Below, piece by piece: positions 1 through 5,253 of a stretch of 5,253 nt of DNA. Location of the stretch: positions 1 to 5,253 of the forward strand of contig JAWLCG010000346.1 in NCBI GenBank assembly GCA_041687295.1, in the 5' to 3' direction. Numbering within the stretch: the stretch's first letter is position 1; the number at the start of each line of letters is the position of its first letter. Source of the DNA: JAWLCG01 sp041687295 (GTDB taxonomy: Bacteria; Planctomycetota; Phycisphaerae; SM23-33; FEN-1343). The notes beneath the pieces were generated by a model. The model was given only the letters and a program-made list of their open reading frames with translations. It had not been told where the DNA came from and ran no database searches. A program made the position numbers and the translations under genes.

Positions 1-111
1 CGGCCGGGCCGAGCGCAGCGCGGCCCGGCAGGCGCGGGGGGAAACCCCGCCCGCCAAGGCACCCCGGCCGGAACCCGCCGCCGGGCCTCGCTGGCGCTCG
101 ACCCGGCCTAC
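1..111. repeat. REP-like inverted pair (element A), cut by window edge
   Basis: Two GC-rich palindromic units face each other. The left unit (2-29) and the reverse complement of the right unit (80-108) align over 28-29 bases with two substitutions and one gap. Read on the minus strand, the right unit begins with GTAG at 111-108, followed by GCCGGG and, after a loop, CCCGGC. The left unit forms its own 9-bp stem (3-11 with 21-29). A further hairpin, GCGGGG/CCCCGC (34-39 with 45-50), lies between them. A GTAG foot plus hairpin is the known form of REP sequences mobilised by RAYT transposases, and two opposed units form a BIME. The left GTAG is lost or lies outside the window. Assignment to that class is inference. 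Confidence 0.6.
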
Positions 112-196
112 GAGCGATCCACTTCTTCGACTGGACAAAGGCCCCTCCGGTTGGCACACTTAACGGGATAGACCGATTCGCCAGGCCCTTACAGAC

Positions 197-200
197 AGGA
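197..200 (+). promoter_or_regulatory. Weak ribosome binding site of glnS
   Basis: AGGA sits 9 bases before the GTG start at 210. It is the only purine-rich match near the start, and no ATG or GTG lies in frame just upstream, so it supports the GTG. I found no convincing sigma-70 promoter in 112-196. TTGGCA at 151-156 resembles a -35 box but has no good -10 partner at the right distance. Confidence 0.45.
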
Positions 201-209
201 CGCCAGACC

Positions 210-1958
<1,749 letters not shown>

Positions 1959-1979
1959 CCGACCAACCCCGCAGAAACG

Positions 1980-2084
1980 CGTAGGCTGGGGCGCAGCGAA
2001 GCCCCACCTTCCGGGCACCATCCCCCCCACGAAGGTGGGAGCCGTTGAAGGTGGGGCTTCGCTGGTGCTGCGCCCCAGCCTACG
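1980..2084. repeat. REP-like inverted pair (element B) downstream of glnS
   Basis: The left arm (1981-2011) begins GTAGGCTGGGGCGCAGC and continues GAAGCCCCACCTTC. The right arm (2047-2083) is its exact reverse complement except for six extra bases (GCTGGT at 2061-2066, ACCAGC on the minus strand). Both outer ends carry GTAG, and each arm can fold alone through GGGGC/GCCCC. A third partial copy, GAAGGTGGG at 2031-2039, allows a competing shorter hairpin with the left arm. The pair sits in the convergent gap between glnS and the hydrolase gene and could act as a bidirectional barrier or 3' end stabiliser. No T-run follows the stem, so it is not a canonical intrinsic terminator. Confidence 0.75.
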
Positions 2085-2094
2085 GGTCAGCCCT

Positions 2095-2160
2095 GTAGGG
2101 CGGGCACGGCCCGCCGACGATGGCGCCGGACGCCCTCGCGGCGGGCATTGCCCGCCCTAC
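2095..2160. repeat. REP-like inverted pair (element C) overlapping the hydrolase stop codon
   Basis: The left unit (2095-2116) and the reverse complement of the right unit (2139-2160) match at 20 of 22 positions. Each is a textbook small REP: GTAG, then GGCGGGC, a three-base loop (ACG on the left, AAT on the right), then GCCCGCC. Both differences lie in or beside the loop, so both 7-bp stems are perfect. The right unit's GTAG overlaps the TAG stop of the minus-strand SGNH hydrolase gene. The family differs from elements A and B in stem sequence but shares the GTAG foot. Confidence 0.8.
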
Positions 2161-3149
2161 TGCAGGGCCCGGATCACCTTCTCGTAGGCATTTCGGCCCA
2201 TGATTTCGTAGCCGTCGCCGTTGGGGTGGAGTTGGTCGGGCAGGTAGTCGGCGACGAGGGCTTCGCCGAAGAGCTCTCGGCCATCGAAGTAGCGCAGGTG
2301 GCGGTCGCCGTGGGCGACCAGCCGCTCGACGCCGTCGCGAACGTGCTGGCGGATGGCCTGGAGGCTCAGGCCGACCGCGTTGGGCTGGTGCTCCCGCGGC
2401 GGCGAGATGATCGGCGAGATCACGCCGATGGGCGTCTGCGGGTGCCGCTCGCGGATGAGGCTCACCAGGCCGATCAGGGCGGGGGTGAAGGTGCGGCCCG
2501 ACAGCGAGCTGGCGCCCTGGATGTTGATGCCGACCTTGAGCGTGATGACGTCGGCGGGCAGGTCGCGAATCATGCGGCCGATCATCGGGTCCATGTGGCA
2601 CTGGCCGCCGTAGCCGAGGTTGGTCAGGTGCAGCCCGGCCAGGCGGGCCGCGGTCGCCGGCCAGGTGCGGGCCGGGCTGTGGGCGCTGCGGCAATGGCTG
2701 ATGCTGCTGCCGTAGGTCACCCAGCGGGGCCGATCGTCCTCGGCGGGCTCGGCCTGGGCCCCGTCGCTCAAGCGAAGCCCCCGCAGGACCACCGGCTCGT
2801 CGGCGGGCAGCCACAGCTCCAGCACCTTCTCGCCGGCGGGCAGGTCGATGAAGTCCACCGCCTCGGCGCCCGGGCGGGCCTCGACGCTCTGGAGCAGCTC
2901 GGCCCCGACCGTCAGGTCGAACCGCCGGGCCACGTCGGCCGGCTCGATCGCCAGGCCCACCGCCGTCGCCTCCGTCCGCATCCGCAGCCGAACGCCCGAC
3001 GGCATCGCCGCCCGCGCCACCAGGCCATCCTCTGGCGGAAACAGTCCCAGCCGATCGCACGGCAGCCGCCAGGGCTGCAGCCCCCCCGCCGTGCGCTGCA
3101 CCGAGATGGCCCCCTCGAACATCGCCTCGCTCAGCTCGACCGTCCGCAT
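2157..3149 (-). CDS. SGNH/GDSL-type hydrolase (esterase or acylhydrolase-like)
   Basis: Predicted serine hydrolase of 330 residues; the substrate cannot be told from sequence. The SGNH blocks occur in order. Block I is TYGSSIS, with nucleophile Ser149 and the usual GDS changed to GSS. Block II is NLGYGG (177-182), with the oxyanion glycine. Block III is GINI (207-210), keeping Asn209. Block V is DQLHPNGDGY, with Asp305 and His308. Residues 1 to about 140 precede the catalytic domain and probably form a beta-sandwich of the kind seen in actinobacterial and planctomycete relatives. There is no signal peptide, so a cytoplasmic site is likely. A longer reading begins at 3173, but ATG 3149 has AAAGGAG 8 bases upstream and is preferred. 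The TAG stop is formed by the edge of a REP-like palindrome. The usp gene lies 85 bases upstream on the same strand, so co-transcription is possible. Confidence 0.85.
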   Translation of the reverse strand: MRTVELSEAMFEGAISVQRTAGGLQPWRLPCDRLGLFPPEDGLVARAAMPSGVRLRMRTEATAVGLAIEPADVARRFDLTVGAELLQSVEARPGAEAVDFIDLPAGEKVLELWLPADEPVVLRGLRLSDGAQAEPAEDDRPRWVTYGSSISHCRSAHSPARTWPATAARLAGLHLTNLGYGGQCHMDPMIGRMIRDLPADVITLKVGINIQGASSLSGRTFTPALIGLVSLIRERHPQTPIGVISPIISPPREHQPNAVGLSLQAIRQHVRDGVERLVAHGDRHLRYFDGRELFGEALVADYLPDQLHPNGDGYEIMGRNAYEKVIRALQ

Positions 3150-3157
3150 GCGATGGA

Positions 3158-3164
3158 CTCCTTT
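3158..3164 (-). promoter_or_regulatory. Strong ribosome binding site that fixes the hydrolase start
   Basis: On the minus strand AAAGGAG lies 8 bases before ATG 3149. It falls inside the longer reading that would begin at 3173, which has no comparable site before it. The shorter 330-residue protein is therefore the likely product. Confidence 0.75.
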
Positions 3165-3199
3165 CGAGCCCATCCATAGCCGACGCGCCGCCGAATGTC

Positions 3200-3225
3200 C
3201 AGCGTACGGGTGGACGCTGTCGTCC
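3200..3225. other. Small overlapping hairpins between usp and hydrolase genes
   Basis: Two mutually exclusive stems are visible: CAGCGT/ACGCTG (3200-3205 with 3214-3219, 8-base loop) and GGACG/CGTCC (3212-3216 with 3221-3225, loop CTGT). They follow the usp stop codon on the minus strand and could stabilise that 3' end or weakly attenuate read-through into the hydrolase gene. No T-run follows, so I do not call a terminator. Confidence 0.3.
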
Positions 3226-3234
3226 TCGCCGGCC

Positions 3235-3651
3235 CTACAGGTGGATGTCCAGGCCCGGGGGGATCAGCAGGACGGGGATGTGCGTGCGGCGGATCAGCTC
3301 GGTGGGCACGCCCCAGCGGGTGGAGCGGGCGAAGACGCTCTTGCCGACGATGCCGACCACCAGCAGCGTCGCGTCGATCTCCTGGGCGATTGCCAGTGTC
3401 GTGCCGCTGATGTCCTCGCCCGAATCGGCGGTGCGGGCGGTGCAGTCCACGCCGCGGGCCCGCAGGGCGGCGAGGATCTCCTCGATCGCCTTGCCGTCGC
3501 GTTCCAGAAGCGACGCCGGCGTGGCCGAGTTGGCCCGGGCCACGTGCAGCAGCGTCACCGGGGCCTCCATCCGGTGCGCGAGGTCGGCCAGCGGCTCCAG
3601 CATGAAGTCGCCGGCCGAGGCGTTCAGGATAACGGCGAGGATGCGACTCAT
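3235..3651 (-). CDS. UspA-like universal stress family protein, divergent
   Basis: The product is a 138-residue single Usp domain of ordinary length. It opens with strand ILAVILN (4-10), has TLLHVARA (33-40), LLVVGIVGKS (96-105) and ends in IPVLLIPPG, the expected alternation of a Usp fold. ATP-binding members carry G-x2-G-x9-G-(S/T). Here Gly100, Gly103 and Gly114 are present, but the last spacing is ten residues and Val follows instead of Ser or Thr. The usual Asp after the first strand is also missing. ATP binding is therefore uncertain, and this may be a nucleotide-independent member. ATG 3651 is chosen because the fold starts there; the 32 upstream residues of the longer reading are Arg/Pro-rich and overlap a promoter-like site. 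The ribosome site (GGGGGA, 3655-3660) is weak and close. The TAG stop is followed by GGC. Confidence 0.8.
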   Translation of the reverse strand: MSRILAVILNASAGDFMLEPLADLAHRMEAPVTLLHVARANSATPASLLERDGKAIEEILAALRARGVDCTARTADSGEDISGTTLAIAQEIDATLLVVGIVGKSVFARSTRWGVPTELIRRTHIPVLLIPPGLDIHL

Positions 3652-3687
3652 GGGTCCCCCGGTCAGCCGTCGCGGGGGGCGCAACCT

Positions 3688-3736
3688 CCACCGGCTACGT
3701 CCGGCGCTACGGCACCGGAATTCTACCGCCCGGTGG
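3688..3736. repeat. Inverted CCACCGG repeat with three CTAC/CCGG units in the usp leader
   Basis: CCACCGG (3688-3694) and CCGGTGG (3730-3736) are exact inverted repeats 35 bases apart. Between and within them, CTAC occurs three times (3695-3698, 3707-3710, 3723-3726). On the minus strand each GTAG is followed by CCGG after 0, 2 and 4 bases respectively. This resembles decayed REP material or a folded leader RNA upstream of the usp gene. Confidence 0.35.
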
Positions 3737-3747
3737 GGGTCCGGCAA
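3720..3747 (-). promoter_or_regulatory. Possible sigma-70-like promoter of the usp gene
   Basis: On the minus strand TTGCCG (3747-3742) and TAGAAT (3725-3720) are separated by 16 bases. They match the consensus boxes at 4 of 6 and 5 of 6 positions. Transcription would start near 3713 and leave a leader of about 60 bases. The site lies downstream of the STN gene stop and would let usp be expressed on its own. AT-rich words are rare in this DNA, which gives it some weight, but chance remains possible. Confidence 0.35.
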
Positions 3748-3759
3748 CCGTCGGGGCCC

Positions 3760-4812
3760 CTACCGTCCCAGGACCGGCTCGAGCAGCTTGAAGCCAAGGC
3801 GGGTCTGCTCGATGATCAGCCGCCCGCCGACCAGGCGGATCGTGCCCTTGCCGATGGGCCGCCAGATCTCCGGGCCGGTGGCGTCGAGGATGGAATCCAC
3901 CAGCGTCTGTTCCAGGGCGGTGCGCCGCTGGGCGACGCTGGGCTCGTCCTCCTCGCGGCCGTCGAGCTCGACGATGTCGCCGGGCCCGCGGCCCTTGCCG
4001 GCCGAGTCGATACGCAGCGTGGGCCCCGGGCGGTTCGGCGCGACGATCAGCAGGTCGCCCACGTCCAGCACCACCGTGCGGGTCTGCTGGTCGAGGGCCT
4101 CGCCGCTGGAAATCGTGACGACGCCCTGTTCGAGCACCCAGAACACCCGCTGGCGGAGGGGCTGGCCTGGGTTGAGCTGTTCGAGGACCAGGTCCATCGC
4201 CTGCGCGGGCCGAACGTCCTGCACCTGCAGCGTGATCGGCGTGGAGCGGTCGATGCCGATGGCCTCCAGGGCCCGCCAGTTGACGAAGAAGTTCACGTCG
4301 GTGGTCGCCCGGAAGAATTCGACCACCTCGGCCAGGGGCGTGGCCTGGAAGTCGTAGCCCCGCACGATGGGCCGGGGCGCCGGCGGCGCCTCGGGCCGGG
4401 CGGGCATCGGCAGGACGCGCAGGCGCATTTCCGGCCGAGGGGCGGGCTGGGTCGCCTGGGTGGTCGGCTCGCGCGGGGCCGGCACGATGCGGATGGCCGG
4501 TCCCTCCACCGACCACGCCACCGCCGGCCGACCCTCCAGCGACGCCAGCAGCAGGCCCAGGGCCTGGCCCAGCGGCAGCGACTGCGCCCGCAGGCGGACC
4601 GGTGACTCCGGCGTCACCCCCGCCTCCGCCAGGCCGGGCCAGTCGGCCTGCAGGGCCACCCCCGTCCGCAGGCTCAGCCGGTTCAGGGCCGTCGCCAGCG
4701 CCACGCCCTCCAGGTCGATCCGCGGCACCAGCGTCCGGGCCGGGTCGTCCCTCGGCCCCGCCGACGCCACGGCCGTCCACAGCACCACCCCCAGCACCAT
4801 CCATCCGCGCAT
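3760..4812 (-). CDS. Exported protein with two STN-like (secretin/TonB short N-terminal) modules
   Basis: The 350-residue product starts with a clear signal peptide: MRGW, a hydrophobic core MVLGVVLWTAVA, and an ASA cleavage site after residue 18. Module 1 (about 29-112) runs from IDLEGVALATALNRL to GPAIRIVPA. A Pro/Ala/Thr linker follows (about 112-150). Module 2 (about 151-236) has YDFQATPLAEVVEFFRATT, then ITLQVQDVRPAQAMDLVL and GVVTISS. Both have the shape of STN or secretin N-domains. The C-terminal part (243-350) opens with TRTVVLDVGDLLI and contains LVDSILDATGPEIWRPIGKG and RLIIEQT; I recall this DLL...W...QT pattern from planctomycete STN proteins. No secretin barrel or TonB receptor follows, so it is not a complete secretin. 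The role is unknown; envelope protein binding is a guess. ATG 4812 is fixed by GGAGGT 5 bases upstream. Confidence 0.7.
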   Translation of the reverse strand: MRGWMVLGVVLWTAVASAGPRDDPARTLVPRIDLEGVALATALNRLSLRTGVALQADWPGLAEAGVTPESPVRLRAQSLPLGQALGLLLASLEGRPAVAWSVEGPAIRIVPAPREPTTQATQPAPRPEMRLRVLPMPARPEAPPAPRPIVRGYDFQATPLAEVVEFFRATTDVNFFVNWRALEAIGIDRSTPITLQVQDVRPAQAMDLVLEQLNPGQPLRQRVFWVLEQGVVTISSGEALDQQTRTVVLDVGDLLIVAPNRPGPTLRIDSAGKGRGPGDIVELDGREEDEPSVAQRRTALEQTLVDSILDATGPEIWRPIGKGTIRLVGGRLIIEQTRLGFKLLEPVLGR

Positions 4813-4817
4813 GGGGC

Positions 4818-4823
4818 ACCTCC
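4818..4823 (-). promoter_or_regulatory. Ribosome binding site that fixes the STN protein start
   Basis: GGAGGT on the minus strand lies 5 bases before ATG 4812. Choosing this ATG puts the signal peptide exactly at the N-terminus. Longer readings from 4908 or 4836 would place an Arg-rich stretch before it. Confidence 0.75.
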
Positions 4824-4832
4824 GTTTCCCTT

Positions 4833-4863
4833 CCATTGTCAACTGTCCCCCCCGCAATGGCAA
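4833..4863 (-). promoter_or_regulatory. Possible promoter and overlapping inverted repeat before the STN gene
   Basis: On the minus strand TTGCCA (4863-4858) and GACAAT (4840-4835) are 17 bases apart. They match the -35 and -10 consensus at 5 of 6 and 4 of 6 positions. The start point would be near 4828, just ahead of the ribosome site. An exact inverted repeat, CCATTG (4833-4838) and CAATGG (4855-4860), overlaps both boxes and could be an operator for a dimeric regulator. A perfect TTGACA also occurs (4843-4838) but has no -10 partner. Confidence 0.35.
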
Positions 4864-5040
4864 CCCCGCAGCCCGCCCCTCGGGAGTGCGGCGAGGGATT
4901 CGCCGCACAGCGCCCGGGTGCCGGTGCCGTGGCTACAGCGTTCGTGAGCCTATCCGACAATTGGACCGCATGGATCTGTGACTTCTCTCGGCGGAGTCAA
5001 GCACCGCACCTGGAGGCGCATCGCCGGCCCGTCGCAGCGC
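4864..5040. other. Intergenic stretch without a recognisable gene
   Basis: I see no credible coding region, tRNA or rRNA here. Open readings that cross it are Pro/Ala/Arg-rich shadows of the STN gene or of repeats. A degenerate REP-like word, TGTAGCCACGGCACC, is readable on the minus strand around 4927-4934 and its flanks, but no mate was found. Confidence 0.5.
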
Positions 5041-5042
5041 CA

Positions 5043-5089
5043 GCCCCGAAGGGGCGAAAGAGTTTAGCCGGGGGCGCAAGCCCCCGGAA
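5043..5089. repeat. Double hairpin: GCCCC-GAA-GGGGC followed by a GCAA-loop palindrome
   Basis: The first hairpin (5043-5055) is GCCCC, loop GAA, GGGGC, followed by GAAAGA at 5056-5061. The second (5068-5087) is CCGGGGGC, loop GCAA, GCCCCCGG, preceded by TTTAG where other copies have GTAG. The motif order hairpin, GAAAGA, TAG, hairpin resembles interspersed repeats I recall from planctomycete genomes; that recollection is unverified. The second hairpin is repeated in inverse orientation at 5197-5221. Confidence 0.75.
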
Positions 5090-5110
5090 AAGCGTGTCTT
5101 GTGAGCGACG

Positions 5111-5174
5111 AGCCCTGAAAGGGCGAAAGAATCCCATCGGAGGCGACAGAGGATTCTTTCGCCCTTTCAGGGCT
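5111..5174. repeat. Perfect 24-bp inverted repeat built from the GCCCT-GAA-AGGGC motif
   Basis: Bases 5111-5134 and 5151-5174 are exact reverse complements, separated by 16 bases. Each arm contains a small hairpin, GCCCT, loop GAA, AGGGC, then GAAAGA, the same design as the hairpin at 5043-5055. The DNA can thus form one long stem or two short ones. The unit sits inside the larger opposed pair 5065-5089 and 5197-5221. Confidence 0.85.
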
Positions 5175-5196
5175 TAACGCGTGTGGTGGGCCCGAC

Positions 5197-5221
5197 TTCC
5201 GGGGGCTCGCGCCCCCGGCTA
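5197..5221. repeat. REP-like palindrome with GTAG foot, mate of 5065-5089
   Basis: Read on the minus strand this is GTAG, CCGGGGGC, loop GCGA, GCCCCCGG. It matches the unit at 5065-5089 at 24 of 25 positions in inverse orientation. The only difference is in the loop (GCAA against GCGA). With the inner pair 5111-5174 it makes a nested palindrome of about 157 bases. Confidence 0.8.
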
Positions 5222-5253
5222 CAGACTGCCGCCCGTTCAGTCATCCTGTAGCC

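Noticed and set aside
1980..2160. Intrinsic (Rho-independent) terminators
   Set aside because: The stems are strong but no T-run follows in either direction, so I list them only as repeats that might act as barriers.
2080..3177. 365-residue minus-strand frame over the hydrolase gene
   Set aside because: It is an Arg/Gly/Pro-rich shadow that runs through the palindromic repeats. The neighbouring frame carries all SGNH blocks and a good ribosome site.
2848..4605. 585-residue plus-strand frame spanning usp and parts of two other genes
   Set aside because: It crosses three well-supported minus-strand genes and shows no domain; low-complexity shadow.
3707..4960. 417-residue minus-strand frame over the STN gene
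   Set aside because: It is Gly/Pro/Arg-rich and lacks the signal peptide and STN patterns present in the other frame.
4602..5177. 191-residue plus-strand frame at the right end
   Set aside because: It starts inside the STN gene on the opposite strand and ends by reading through hairpin repeats; its first part is almost only Pro, Ala and Ser.
5043..5221. CRISPR array
   Set aside because: The repeats are opposed palindromes with few copies and unequal spacers, not direct repeats with regular spacers.

Overview
The window is very GC-rich (roughly 70% by eye). It holds four protein genes in two facing groups, with palindromic repeats in the spaces between them. Base composition, a two-module STN-type secreted protein and abundant GTAG-footed palindromes together suggest a planctomycete, perhaps of the Phycisphaerae. 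That placement is inference: no rRNA or other marker gene is present.

Layout. Bases 1-111 are one intergenic palindromic pair, cut by the window edge. A complete glutaminyl-tRNA synthetase gene (glnS, plus strand) runs from 210 to 1958. The convergent gap 1959-2156 is nearly filled by two further inverted-repeat pairs. Three minus-strand genes follow, read right to left: a secreted STN-domain protein (4812 to 3760), a small UspA-like protein (3651 to 3235) and an SGNH/GDSL-type hydrolase (3149 to 2157). Gaps between them are 108 and 85 bases. Promoter-like sites lie before the STN gene and before the usp gene, so they may be separate units or a loose operon. From 4864 to the end I see no credible gene. 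The last 210 bases are a nested set of hairpins.

Function. glnS is housekeeping and charges tRNA-Gln directly. The three minus-strand genes have no obvious shared pathway: one exported protein of unknown role, one probable cytoplasmic stress or nucleotide-binding protein, and one esterase-like enzyme of unknown substrate.

The most interesting material is non-coding. At least three palindrome families carry a GTAG foot, as REP sequences mobilised by RAYT (TnpA-REP) transposases do. One element supplies the stop codon of the hydrolase gene. In the right-hand array, differences between copies keep the hairpins intact (a C-G to T-A pair change, and GCAA to GCGA in a loop), which points to selection on structure. 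No RAYT gene lies in the window, and I found no defence, CRISPR or biosynthetic system.
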